Source: Nitrosomonas sp.
GTDB taxonomy: Bacteria > Pseudomonadota > Gammaproteobacteria > Burkholderiales > Nitrosomonadaceae
Direction of reading: 5' to 3'
Length of the DNA stretch: 49,794 nucleotides
Assembly: GCA_017994575.1 (NCBI GenBank)
Contig: JAGOKN010000010.1
Span: 1 to 49,794, forward strand
Part shown: in pieces, positions 20,141-29,201 of the stretch
Layout of the letters: the number at the start of each line of letters is the position of its first letter
Numbering within the stretch: the first letter of the stretch is position 1
The notes under the pieces: model-generated
What the model saw: only the letters and a program-made list of their open reading frames with translations
Database searches by the model: none
What the model was told of the DNA's origin: nothing
Position numbers and translations under genes: made by a program

Positions 20141-20557
20141 TCATATTCCTTTTTAAAAGATCAAGCCAATGTTTCAAAATGCAGGTCATTTGATACCTGG
20201 ATCTAGATTTTAAAAATATAGCTTAATTTTTAGGATAATGCTTTTTGAATTACGAATCAGTGAGAAAAATCACACTTCTCTTTTAGAGATCTAGTTTTTT
20301 TATTTCTGGAAACACTGATCTATTCGATCACATCGAATAGATTTGCAGAGGTTTGATAAAATACATTGATATTGTTAAAAATTTGATGATAAATACCACA
20401 TCAAAGATATTCAAGCCGTCGTTGAGAAAATTGATGCCGGAAATAAAAACTGTAGTATTTGATTCAATGTCATAATCAGGCAGTTTCATATTTTACTGTG
20501 AGACTGCTTGACTCTTATATCTATCAACCAATTGTCTTTATTGCAACGAAATAGATC
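20141..20557. other. AT-rich divergent intergenic region
   Basis: These 417 bases separate the divergent starts of the cyclooxygenase-like gene and the lipoprotein hydrolase gene, so promoters for both must lie here or overlap the starts. I see a strong dyad (listed separately) and a TTGACT at 20508-20513 without a convincing -10 partner. A short plus-strand reading frame, about 20402-20461, reads coding-like (DKYHIKDIQAVVEKIDAGNK) but has no start and no known relative, so it is not called. Confidence 0.5.
20318..20342. promoter_or_regulatory. 11-bp perfect inverted repeat (operator or hairpin)
   Basis: ATCTATTCGAT (20318-20328) and ATCGAATAGAT (20332-20342) are perfect complements around a 3-base loop (CAC). 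The repeat lies about 180 bases upstream of the cyclooxygenase-like start and 215 upstream of the hydrolase start. Lack of a T tract on either strand favours a protein-binding dyad over a terminator. Confidence 0.45.
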
Positions 20558-21916
20558 GTGCTATGTTTTCATAAGATTCTGATTACAATCTTAGTGGTTG
20601 CGATGACAACTATGATCTCAGGCTGTGTACCACAATATCATATTAAAAAAACTGAGATTCGACCGCTTTATAGTTCAAATGCTGAGCGTGTTGACGGCCT
20701 TCGGCAAGCACTCTCAGACTCCCCGGATAGTCCGGTACGAATCATAGTGGTACATGGGATGATTACCAGCGAGCCTAAATACAGTGAGAATTTACAGCAG
20801 CGACTTGCTGAAAAACTTGGATTGATTCTGAGTAAAAGAGAAGAATATCCTACTTATATTTACCGGGGATATGATTTTATTCCTTCTTTGGGCCCCCAAC
20901 CTTTCGATGGAGTAATTCACCTAAAAGCTTCGGAAGTTCGAAAATCGACATGGGTTGATCCAAGCAATTTGAACGCTGATCGTTTGGTGATTTATGAGGT
21001 GCTATGGGCGCCGCTTCGAGATGAGGTAAAAAACCATTTTTTTGCTTGTTTCGAATCTCGCTCTATTGATCCTGGAAAAGAATGCTCAACTTTTTCCAAA
21101 GCAGAACGCAATTCAGATTATCGCACCATAATTAATGGCGCCCTGAAAGATAGCATACTTGTGAATGGTTTCGCAGATCCAATGATTGTTTTAGGCCCCA
21201 TAGGCGATATCCTTAGAGATGACATAACTCAGGCGATCTGTATGATTGCAAGTGATACGCTTGCTTCGAGTGGATTTAATTTAAAGCAAGCACAAAATAT
21301 GCGATGTAATCTTTCTTCAGTCATTCAACACCACAAATCGGATCAAATATCGAAACAAGTTGCAGCAACAGTCTTAGAAAAGACTAAATTTTTTGCAATG
21401 ACACATAGTCTCGGTAGCTTTCTGTTCATGGATGCACAACAACGATTTGCTCAAACAAGAGCAAGAAAAAATGGGGAAATTTCGCAACTAAGTAAAGATG
21501 AAATTCAAGAATCTTTATTGTTTTCCTTTACTGACCACGCTACCGTTTTTATGAGAGCAAATCAAATAGCATTGCTTCAGCTCGGAAGATTCTCTGCAGA
21601 AGGCTGTAGACCGCACAACAACGAATCTGAGTGCCCTAATCGGCTCCTTCGGGTGACGAAAAAGGATGATACGCCTCTTGGTTCACTGACAACTTATGTT
21701 GCATTCAATGACGTCAATGATCTTTTAGGTTTTGAGCTACCACCCTATCTGGCCGCTACGAGTCTATTCGGAACACTTGTAAACGTTTCAGTACAAAACC
21801 CAGGACTAAACGTTCCATTTATTTTCAAGAATCCTGGCGCTGCTCATTTAGGACATGAAGATAATCCAGCTGTTATAGAAGCAATGGTAGACGGGATAGT
21901 ATTCCCAGAAAAGTAA
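20558..21916 (+). CDS. Lipoprotein with alpha/beta-hydrolase signature
   Basis: This 452-residue protein has a lipoprotein signal peptide with lipobox ISGC (C23). Two features suggest an alpha/beta hydrolase: the strand plus oxyanion-type turn RIIVVHGM (61-68) and the nucleophile elbow MTHSLGS (281-287), with S284 in a T-H-S-L-G context close to the GxSxG of lipases and esterases. Candidate acid and histidine residues follow (FTDHATVF; GAAHLGHED near the C-terminus), but I cannot assign the triad. The ribosome-binding site before 20558 is weak. Its divergent neighbour is a cyclooxygenase-like enzyme, so release of a lipid substrate at the envelope is a reasonable but unproven role. Confidence 0.65.
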   Translation: MLCFHKILITILVVAMTTMISGCVPQYHIKKTEIRPLYSSNAERVDGLRQALSDSPDSPVRIIVVHGMITSEPKYSENLQQRLAEKLGLILSKREEYPTYIYRGYDFIPSLGPQPFDGVIHLKASEVRKSTWVDPSNLNADRLVIYEVLWAPLRDEVKNHFFACFESRSIDPGKECSTFSKAERNSDYRTIINGALKDSILVNGFADPMIVLGPIGDILRDDITQAICMIASDTLASSGFNLKQAQNMRCNLSSVIQHHKSDQISKQVAATVLEKTKFFAMTHSLGSFLFMDAQQRFAQTRARKNGEISQLSKDEIQESLLFSFTDHATVFMRANQIALLQLGRFSAEGCRPHNNESECPNRLLRVTKKDDTPLGSLTTYVAFNDVNDLLGFELPPYLAATSLFGTLVNVSVQNPGLNVPFIFKNPGAAHLGHEDNPAVIEAMVDGIVFPEK

Positions 21917-21990
21917 AGTCAAAAAATATAGCTCAAATCGAATCTGATAAAAACCTAAAAAACGCATTGGACAAGGGCTAAACTATTTAG

Positions 21991-23244
21991 ATGACTGTGG
22001 ATAATTTGAAAATATTAGGCATGCCAGCTGAAAAAGGCAGATGGATATTGGTTATGATCGGATTGTTGATCAATGTCTGTGTTGGATCCATTTATGCATT
22101 CAGCGTTTTCAGGAAACCTCTGGAGGCACTATGGGGAATAACTTCCAGCCAAAGCGGTTACCCATTTATGGTTTTCCTTGCAGTATTTGCAATTGCCATG
22201 CCATTTGCAGGCAGCTTAATGGCAAGGTGGGGTCCAAAAAGAACAACTACGCTTGGAGGCTTATTGGTAGGAACAGGATGGATTTTGGCCAGTTTTTCTC
22301 CGAATATTACTATCCTGACCATTTTATACGGCGTAATAGGTGGCGCTGGCGTCGGAATAGTTTACGGTTGTCCGATTTCAGTAGTAGCAAAATGGTTCCC
22401 TCAAAAAAGTGGTCTAGCCATTGGTTTAACGGTTATGGGTTTTGGCATATCTGCATTGTTAATCGCGCCACTCATAAAAACAATGATAGATAATCCGAGT
22501 ATTGGAATACCGAATACATTTCTTTACTTAGGGATAGCATTTATGTTGGCAATCATGCTTTTAGCCCAATTATTAAGCTTCCCACCTGCCGGATGGACGC
22601 CCGCAGGAGGGATAAAAACAGCTTTTGCTGCAACTTCTGCAGAACCAATTCCTGACTTTAGCAGACAAGCAATGCTAAAGACTCGCGATTTCTATGCTTT
22701 GTGGGCTATTTACACTATCGGATGTTTGGCGGGACTAATGGCTATTGGAATAGCATCCCCTGTTGGTACAGAAGTGGCCAAATTGGATACGACAATAGCC
22801 GCGCTTGCTGTTTCATTGTTTGCTGTATTTAACGGTTTGGGCCGACCAATATTTGGAGCGCTTACTGATAAGGTGGGCCCAAAGCATGCAGCAATCGTTT
22901 CATTTACCATGATACTGGGAGCATCTTTACTGATATTCTTTCTAGGACAAGGCAGCGCAACGGTGTACCTATTTGCATTCTGCGTTTTATGGATGTGCCT
23001 GGGTGGATGGCTTGCAATTGCACCGACCGCAACCGGAATTCTTTTTGGAAAGAAACACTATGCACAGAATTACGGGGTGGTGTTTACTGCCTATGGTGCA
23101 GGCGCGATCCTAGGCACACTCATATCCGGTAATATTAAAGACATCACCGGAAGCTATTTGAGTGCATTTCCAATCGTTGCGGGCCTAGCAATTCTCGGAA
23201 TAGTTATTACTGTTTTTGGATTTAAACCGGTAAACGATAAATAA
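21991..23244 (+). CDS. MFS transporter, OFA (oxalate/formate antiporter) type
   Basis: This 417-residue inner-membrane protein has twelve hydrophobic segments. The start GRWILVMIGLLINVCVGSIYAFSVF and the VYGCPISVVAKWFPQKSGLAIGLTVMGFG segment (key motif KWFPQKxGLAxGL) are hallmarks of the OFA family of monocarboxylate/oxalate/formate carriers. A second KWF-type cytoplasmic loop lies between the halves (RPIFGALTDKVGPKHA). The substrate cannot be set from sequence. It follows the lipoprotein hydrolase by 74 bases and may be on its transcript. A weak stem-loop lies 65 bases past its stop. Confidence 0.85.
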   Translation: MTVDNLKILGMPAEKGRWILVMIGLLINVCVGSIYAFSVFRKPLEALWGITSSQSGYPFMVFLAVFAIAMPFAGSLMARWGPKRTTTLGGLLVGTGWILASFSPNITILTILYGVIGGAGVGIVYGCPISVVAKWFPQKSGLAIGLTVMGFGISALLIAPLIKTMIDNPSIGIPNTFLYLGIAFMLAIMLLAQLLSFPPAGWTPAGGIKTAFAATSAEPIPDFSRQAMLKTRDFYALWAIYTIGCLAGLMAIGIASPVGTEVAKLDTTIAALAVSLFAVFNGLGRPIFGALTDKVGPKHAAIVSFTMILGASLLIFFLGQGSATVYLFAFCVLWMCLGGWLAIAPTATGILFGKKHYAQNYGVVFTAYGAGAILGTLISGNIKDITGSYLSAFPIVAGLAILGIVITVFGFKPVNDK

Positions 23245-23636
23245 TCGAGCTAAAAAGATTAACACAATCATATGTTCGCCTTCATTTAGTATCAGATCCA
23301 AATTTAATTCGTCAATTGTGCTTTTTATTGACGATAAATGCAGATCCCATGCGCTCCTCACCTTCCGTTCCAACCAAAAATCTTGATTTAAGAACTCAGA
23401 TTTACAATCCAAATTTGCTACTTGGTGTCAATTATTTACATCAGTTACTTCATGCTAATGTCAGACTTGACTGCTGTTATTCTGCTATTCATTATGTAAG
23501 TTTTCCTACAGAAAATTTAAACCAATTCAATTAATCTACATAATTCCTATGTTAATGATATGGAAAAAAATTTTGTAGATTTATAATTTATTTTCCGGGA
23601 AACCCAACACTTTTCAAAGTGCTCTAATCGACTGAT
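23245..23636. other. AT-rich gap before the transposase gene
   Basis: These 392 bases hold only the stem-loop at 23309-23334 and short spurious frames. I looked for an inverted terminal repeat of the adjacent transposase between about 23560 and 23636 and saw none that matches the sequence after 24317. Confidence 0.5.
23309..23334 (+). terminator. Weak stem-loop downstream of the MFS gene
   Basis: TCGTCAAT (23309-23316) pairs with ATTGACGA (23327-23334) across a 10-base loop rich in T. No T tract follows the stem. Confidence 0.35.
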
Positions 23637-24317
23637 ATGATAGTTAAAAACCGATACTATTATCGTTCCAGGATCAAAGAAGTGAAATTCAGGCAGATTA
23701 TTCGTTATTTTGCACTGGATTACACTGCCACTACGACTGCCCAACTGGTTCAGATGTCGATTCGATCTGTCAACTCCATCTATCTCAAGGTTCGGCAACG
23801 GATTGCTCAGTTCTGTGAACAGGAATCGCCTTTAAAAGAAACCACCGAAGTCCACCAATCGTTTCCTGATGCATTACAAACTCGTGATATAAAAATTTGT
23901 GACAATTACGGCAAAACTATCGTTTTTGGAATACTGAAACAGAGCAACAAAGTCTTTACAGAACTGGTGCCAGCCTATTCCAAAACAACGCTGCAAGGGG
24001 TTATTCACGGCCTCATTGCGCCCGATACCGTGATTCACGCGGAGGGGTGGCGTGGTTATGATGGATTGGTGGATGTTGGATTTGGCAAGTATTTTCTGAT
24101 CCAGTATGGCAATAATCAAATAGCGGATGCAGAATCTCAAAGTGACAACAAAATTGAATCATTCTGGCGCTTTGCCAAGCGCCGCTTGACTAAATTCAAT
24201 GGCGTACCCGAACACACCTTTTATTTGCACCTCAAAGAAACTGAGTTCCGTTTTAATCATCAACGTGGCAATCTTTATTATGCCATCCTCAAGATCCTAC
24301 GATTAAATCCTCTTTAA
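23637..24317 (+). CDS. IS1595-family (IS1016-type) transposase, probably inactive
   Basis: The 226-residue product matches the IS1016-type transposase layout. It opens with a short N-terminal DNA-binding part (KNRYYYRSRIKEVKFRQIIR), then QRIAQFCEQESPLK. Later come TIVFGILKQSNKVFTELV, VIHAEGWRGYDGLVDVG, and DNKIESFWRFAKRRLTKFNG with the HTFYLHLKETEFRFNH tail. The catalytic positions are damaged. The usual VDESYFG plus Lys/Arg/Gly loop reads EVHQSFPDALQTRD, so the first aspartate is histidine. The second, in SDGW, is glutamate (AEGW). The frame is otherwise open. No flanking inverted repeats were seen, so this looks like an ageing, immobile copy. Confidence 0.8.
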   Translation: MIVKNRYYYRSRIKEVKFRQIIRYFALDYTATTTAQLVQMSIRSVNSIYLKVRQRIAQFCEQESPLKETTEVHQSFPDALQTRDIKICDNYGKTIVFGILKQSNKVFTELVPAYSKTTLQGVIHGLIAPDTVIHAEGWRGYDGLVDVGFGKYFLIQYGNNQIADAESQSDNKIESFWRFAKRRLTKFNGVPEHTFYLHLKETEFRFNHQRGNLYYAILKILRLNPL

Positions 24318-24446
24318 GCTTGGATAAATGGATTCATCAGAAATCTGAATCCAATAATCGCAGCCCAGTAACAGAGCTATGACCGATATAGATGATTATC
24401 CAAACACCAATACGGGCTATGCGTTCGCTTGATAAGGCATCCTTAA

Positions 24447-25145
24447 CTACCAAGGCACCGTTTGCCCGTCAAACGCATAAAACTTACCGGAATCTTCGAA
24501 TTTCAGGTTGCTGATCACGCGGCGCATACCGGTAACGCTTTGCTCAGTCGAAATCAATGCGTTGGGGCCGCCCATATCGGTTCTGACCCACCCGGGATGC
24601 AGTAGTACGGCAGTAATCCGATGAGGACTCAAATCAATCGATAGGCTTTTCATGACGATATTGACGGCTGACTTACTGGAGCGGTAGATATAACTTCCAC
24701 CACCGCGGTTATCGGCGATACTGCCCATCTTACTCGTGATGGTAATGATCGTTTTCAGTTGACTCCTGGAAACTTGCTGCTTGAAAGCCTCCACCATTCT
24801 CAGCGGCGCCATCGTATTGACTTCAAACGCATATGCCCAAGCGGCATAATCGGTTACTCGGAATGTATCGCCGTGCTCTGGCGGATAAACGCCGGCATTG
24901 TTGATCAGCAAATCTATCGTTTGACTGGACAACGCTTGTGATAACTGCTCAATTTGTTGATGATCGACTACGTTGAGCGGATGCACAGTAATCTGATCCG
25001 GATATCGCCCTGCCAAACGATTCAACGCTTCAGCGCTCGCCGGATTGCGGCAACCCGCAAAAACACGCCAACCATCCTGTACATACTGGCGCACAAACTC
25101 AAGCCCAATGCCACGATTGGTTCCGGTAATCAATGCTGTTCTCAT
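24447..25145 (-). CDS. Short-chain dehydrogenase/reductase (SDR)
   Basis: This 232-residue classical SDR has the cofactor loop TGTNRGIG (8-15), the NNAG motif at about 81-84 (LLINNAGVYPP), a catalytic serine in ITITSKMG, and the YxxxK pair as YRSSK (about 154-158). The arginine-rich start of strand 2 (AGCRNP) hints at NADP(H). The C-terminal part (HPGWVRTDMGG) is typical of csgA/sniffer-like short SDRs. The substrate is unknown. It is divergent from rlmJ, with 220 bases between starts. Confidence 0.85.
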   Translation of the reverse strand: MRTALITGTNRGIGLEFVRQYVQDGWRVFAGCRNPASAEALNRLAGRYPDQITVHPLNVVDHQQIEQLSQALSSQTIDLLINNAGVYPPEHGDTFRVTDYAAWAYAFEVNTMAPLRMVEAFKQQVSRSQLKTIITITSKMGSIADNRGGGSYIYRSSKSAVNIVMKSLSIDLSPHRITAVLLHPGWVRTDMGGPNALISTEQSVTGMRRVISNLKFEDSGKFYAFDGQTVPW

Positions 25146-25365
25146 GCATTTCCCTGGTCATTATTAAAAAGCCGCTATTCTAGCGCTTCCTTTTCAGTTG
25201 CATAGCTGGTTTTTTCGATGATTGAGCACTGCTGATGAATCTGTTCAAGCTTTCCCCTACCCGCACAGAAAACATCCACTCGGCATCTTTTGTTTTGACT
25301 CAACGATAAAAAAAACTGGTAGCATCCGTCCGGTCTAAAGACCTTATTGCAAAGAAATTCCATTC

Positions 25366-26217
25366 ATGCTGAGCTACCGACACGCTTTTCACGCAGGCAA
25401 TCACGCCGACGTGCTGAAACATCTGATCGAAGTGCAATTACTGCGCCATCTGATGCAAAAAGACAAATCATTCTGGTACATCGACACACATGCTGGCGCC
25501 GGCTGCTATACGTTGGACAGTGGCTATGCCGCACAAAATGCAGAATATGAAAGCGGCATCGCCCGTTTGTGGGAGCGCGATGATCTGCCCGCTGCAATCG
25601 CAGATTACGTAGCACTGGTGAAAACCATCAATGCGGATAAAAAAATCAACCTATATCCGGGTTCGCCATTGTTTGCAATGCATCTGCTGCGCGCGCAGGA
25701 TAGATTAAGATTGTTCGAACTGCATCCGACCGACAGTCACATCCTGCAGCAAAACTTTGCCAATGAAGGTGCTCGGGTACAAATGCAGTGCGCTAACGGT
25801 TTTGATGCATTAAAAGCACTCTTGCCACCACCACCGCGCCGTGCATTGATACTGATCGATCCCCCTTACGAGGACAAACAGGATTATCGTCGCGTCATCT
25901 CAGCACTCAACGAAAGCCTGAAGCGCTTTGCCAATGGCATCTATGCGATATGGTATCCACAATTACAACGCCCCGAAGCCAAACAATTACCGGAGCAACT
26001 CAAGCGATTGCCGTTAAAAAGTTGGTTGCATGTTGCGCTCAGCGTTCAGGCGCCTGGCGCTGGCGGTTTTGGTATGCATGGTAGCGGTATGTTCATCATC
26101 AATCCGCCCTGGACGCTTTATACGGCATTACAAACGCTTATGCCCTATCTCGTAGCGCAGTTGGCACAGGACGAACACGCAAAATTCACGCTTGAACAAT
26201 ACGAATCCGACCTATAA
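25366..26217 (+). CDS. rlmJ: 23S rRNA (adenine-2030-N6)-methyltransferase RlmJ
   Basis: RlmJ methylates A2030 of 23S rRNA using SAM. The 283-residue protein begins with the family signature LSYRHAFHAGNHADVLKH (2-19), has the SAM loop YIDTHAGAG (38-46) and the catalytic DPPY (165-168, LILIDPPYED), and keeps the C-terminal GSGMFIINPPWTL motif. Length and motifs agree with E. coli RlmJ. It stands alone. A 16-base AT palindrome (26227-26242) follows closely after the stop. Confidence 0.95.
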   Translation: MLSYRHAFHAGNHADVLKHLIEVQLLRHLMQKDKSFWYIDTHAGAGCYTLDSGYAAQNAEYESGIARLWERDDLPAAIADYVALVKTINADKKINLYPGSPLFAMHLLRAQDRLRLFELHPTDSHILQQNFANEGARVQMQCANGFDALKALLPPPPRRALILIDPPYEDKQDYRRVISALNESLKRFANGIYAIWYPQLQRPEAKQLPEQLKRLPLKSWLHVALSVQAPGAGGFGMHGSGMFIINPPWTLYTALQTLMPYLVAQLAQDEHAKFTLEQYESDL

Positions 26218-26426
26218 TTGTTGTTATTTTTTAGCTAAAAAACTGGCAATGCTGGAAATTTTTTAAACCATGATGATGATATTTTTGTAAACTATTTTAT
26301 GCATGCTCATCTGAATCTGAACTGAGTCAAAAATCCCGAACGGCCTATCGCCAACTTCCGACTGATTTATTGTGATCACTGTCAACATCACCGCTAATGC
26401 AACCTTAATCTCTTTATCGTAAAACC

Positions 26427-28451
26427 ATGATCGAATTCATTGCTACTTTTGCTCGGTGGTCGCAACTGACTGCTAACTTAATTCTATTCGGAAGCTGTGT
26501 TTTTCTCGCCATCATCGGACAACACAAAACGGTATTCGAAGCTCCCTGGGTAACCCGCCTGGAAAAAGGCTTTCCCTGGATGGCAGGCATCGTTTTGCTA
26601 GGCTTAATGGGCATTCTGGCCACGACCACCGGTGATGCAACAGGCATTGTGGCTGATACCTGGAATCCCCGCGCATGGCTTGAGATGGTGCAGGAAACAC
26701 GCATTGGCCATATCTGGTTAGCCCGTGAATTGCTGGCAGTCATTCTTTTTAGTGTCATTCTGATCATTCGACACCAATATCGAACCCGCTGGCACTATTT
26801 CTTATGTGCTATAGCCGCCTCGCTTCCGCTGATTGCGGGTTCGCTGATCAGTCATTCCGGCGCAGAAGAAATATCGCTCACTTCAGTGGCGCCGTACGCG
26901 CTGCACATCTTGCTGGCAGGCGCTTGGTTTGGTGCACTGCCGGCATTTCTATATATCGTGGCCAACAGCCAGCATGATCCCAATCAAACATCATCACAAT
27001 TAACGGCAACCTATCTGCAAAAATTTTCCGCCATCGCTTTGCCCGTCATGTTGCTATTGGCCGCAACCGGTTTATTCGTAACTGATCGCATGGTTGAAGA
27101 GGATTATCATGCGCTGGTTTCCAGCGCTTATGGCTGGCTGTTGAATGCCAAATTGGCTGTATTGGCAATCATTCTGGTGATTGCTTATCGAGTGCGCAAT
27201 CAATGGCTTCCCATGCTTTCCCAAGCGGGTAACACCGAGCAGATCAAAACAAGCATTACCCACTTGAGTCAATGGGTTCGCATTGAATTTGTGCTGGCGA
27301 TGGCGCTGGTATTGTTGGCAACCATATTGGCCAACACCCTTCCCGCCAAGCATGCCATCATCGATCATTGGCCTTATCCTTTCCGTTTCTCGATTGATGC
27401 AGCTTGGGAAGAACCGAATGCACAAGCACTGTTCTGGTTAGGCGTTGCGTTATGTATCCTGGCATTGGGCATGATTGGCGTCGGCATCAAATACAACTGG
27501 GATGGGAAGAAAAAAATCCTGGTTCCCGCTATCTTGATGATTACTGCCTGCGCTATTGCCCTGCCCCCCTTTGCCATGGAAGCTTATCCGGAAACTTATC
27601 AAAAACCATCCGTTCCATTTGATGTCATTTCGATATCCAATGGCTCCCAGCTATTTGCAGAACATTGCACCAGCTGTCATGGCCCGCAAGGCAAAGGGGC
27701 TGAGGTCATTCTCGATCCGGAGATAAAAGATCCAACGGATCTGCTGACTGAGCCTCATACGGCAAAATATACCGTCGGTAACGTGTTTCATTGGCTATCA
27801 CATGGAATTCCGGAAACCAAAATGCCGGGCTTTTCTGCAAAATTGTCTGAAGAAGACCGTTGGGATCTCATCAATTACCTCCACGCTTTATCGCGCGGTT
27901 TCGATGCGCGCTTGTTGGGCAGCATGATTGTTCCGGAAAACCCGGCAATAGCTTCACCGGTGTTCAATTATTCTGCGAATGATGGTTCCGCTGGCAATTT
28001 AAAAGACTTTCGTCTACAAAAAAATGTGCTGCTGGTGCTGTTTTCCTGGCCGCAATCTCAACAACGCTTACATCAATTGACAGCGGCGTATGATGAAATT
28101 CGCGCTCTGAATACAGAAATTCTAGCGGTTCCCAATCGCGAACTGAGTGAGCAAGAGTTACTGCAAATCTCGGCTTTTGTTCCTTTTCCAGTTGTGACAG
28201 AAGGCTGGACGGAAATCAAGAACAGCTACTGGCTGTACCGGCGCGTAAGAACCGTTCCGGATCTGAGAGGAAAAGGCATGTTTCCGGGACACATGGAATT
28301 TATGACCGATCGCTTCGGATACTTGCGCGCCCGCTGGGTTGCTCAATTTGAGGGATTCGGCTGGCAAAGCATCGATGCACTGACTCTGCAGTTAACTCAA
28401 TTGAATCAAGAAGATGAAATCATGCCACCGCCCGGTGACCATGCACACTGA
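26427..28451 (+). CDS. CopD-domain / cytochrome c / thioredoxin-like fusion protein
   Basis: This 674-residue protein joins three parts. Residues ~10-390 are membrane helices of the CopD (copper resistance D) type, with paired histidines and arginines in loops. Residues ~400-480 form a monohaem cytochrome c domain: CTSCH with C414, C417 and H418, and a distal methionine candidate M466 in KMPGFS. The remaining ~190 residues (from SPVFNYSAND) look like a peroxiredoxin/SCO-type thioredoxin fold but lack a CxxC pair in the expected loop (LFSWPQSQQ). It ends in a His-containing PPPGDHAH. It is probably inner-membrane with periplasmic haem. Copper transfer or sensing is inferred from CopD. Confidence 0.75.
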   Translation: MIEFIATFARWSQLTANLILFGSCVFLAIIGQHKTVFEAPWVTRLEKGFPWMAGIVLLGLMGILATTTGDATGIVADTWNPRAWLEMVQETRIGHIWLARELLAVILFSVILIIRHQYRTRWHYFLCAIAASLPLIAGSLISHSGAEEISLTSVAPYALHILLAGAWFGALPAFLYIVANSQHDPNQTSSQLTATYLQKFSAIALPVMLLLAATGLFVTDRMVEEDYHALVSSAYGWLLNAKLAVLAIILVIAYRVRNQWLPMLSQAGNTEQIKTSITHLSQWVRIEFVLAMALVLLATILANTLPAKHAIIDHWPYPFRFSIDAAWEEPNAQALFWLGVALCILALGMIGVGIKYNWDGKKKILVPAILMITACAIALPPFAMEAYPETYQKPSVPFDVISISNGSQLFAEHCTSCHGPQGKGAEVILDPEIKDPTDLLTEPHTAKYTVGNVFHWLSHGIPETKMPGFSAKLSEEDRWDLINYLHALSRGFDARLLGSMIVPENPAIASPVFNYSANDGSAGNLKDFRLQKNVLLVLFSWPQSQQRLHQLTAAYDEIRALNTEILAVPNRELSEQELLQISAFVPFPVVTEGWTEIKNSYWLYRRVRTVPDLRGKGMFPGHMEFMTDRFGYLRARWVAQFEGFGWQSIDALTLQLTQLNQEDEIMPPPGDHAH

Positions 28452-28495
28452 AATGAAACGTTAAGCGATATCATTTTTTATTCACAGGCAGCCAA

Positions 28496-28523
28496 CAATA
28501 CCCCCACCCATGTGGGGGTATTG
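28496..28523. terminator. Strong 12-bp hairpin
   Basis: CAATACCCCCAC (28496-28507) pairs perfectly with GTGGGGGTATTG (28512-28523) around a 4-base loop. It lies 45 bases after the CopD-fusion stop. No T tract follows directly, so it is a stable stem that could end transcription or protect mRNA. Confidence 0.6.
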
Positions 28524-28646
28524 CGAAAACTTTTGATCTGTGGTAAAGGTAAAAACACTACGGCTATTTTAATCTACAGATCACTTGTTGTTTGGCACAA
28601 ATAGATGATCAGAATCGACTGCTCGCAATGTGCCTGCGGATGAACA

Positions 28647-29126
28647 ATGATACATTCAAGTTTACATTCAGGCGCGCGCGCTACCGATTCCGGTTTTCGT
28701 ATCGTGAGAGAGCTTCCACGTGAGATTGCCTTTGGTCGATCGGTAGCCTATCTGATGAGCAAACCGGTTTTTGCCAAGGCACCGTTTGGGCATATCGCAC
28801 GAAGCTTGGCAGGACAGGTCAATCGCGGTCATTACGCTTTTGTGTATCGAGAGAACGCTATCGTCGGCTTCGTCGGTTGGGCGCTTGCGAGCGAAGTACT
28901 CGCTGAAGCATGGTTAAATGGTCAACGTGCGCTTTCCGGAACGGAAGCTGAAAATGGAGATTGCGTCTTGCTTAATTTCTGGCAAGCCGAAACACCGCAG
29001 GTTTCGCAGTTTATCATTGTCCACATGCGTGAGGTGCTGACGGATGTACACAGAATCTACGCAAAACGACACTACGCAGACGGACGCATTCGCCCAATCC
29101 GTCTTAATCTACGATCCAGAGCATAA
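28647..29126 (+). CDS. HlyC-like toxin-activating lysine acyltransferase
   Basis: This 159-residue protein has the RTX-toxin acyltransferase pattern: GRSVAYLMSKPVFAKAPF, then QVNRGHYAFVYRENAIVGFVGWALASE, GDCVLLNFWQAE, and a C-terminal RIYAKRHYADGRIRPIRL. Such enzymes move a fatty acyl group from acyl carrier protein to lysines of an RTX protein. Compared with HlyC (SPLHRNW), the serine is retained but the catalytic histidine position reads Phe/Ala, and H49 or H62 would have to serve instead. An RTX protein follows 75 bases downstream, supporting the role. No type I secretion genes lie in the window. Confidence 0.7.
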   Translation: MIHSSLHSGARATDSGFRIVRELPREIAFGRSVAYLMSKPVFAKAPFGHIARSLAGQVNRGHYAFVYRENAIVGFVGWALASEVLAEAWLNGQRALSGTEAENGDCVLLNFWQAETPQVSQFIIVHMREVLTDVHRIYAKRHYADGRIRPIRLNLRSRA

Positions 29127-29201
29127 AAAGGAGGTTGATAACCGAGACTGAGCAAATATCCCAATAATCCATTGATTCAACGTATTTCAAAGGAGATGAA
29201 T

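Noticed and set aside
20402-20461. Coding-like stretch before the lipoprotein hydrolase
   Set aside because: No start codon, stops just upstream, and no family recognised; too short to call a gene remnant.
23316-23534. 72-codon plus-strand frame before the transposase
   Set aside because: No ribosome site, no recognisable protein pattern, AT-rich intergenic composition.
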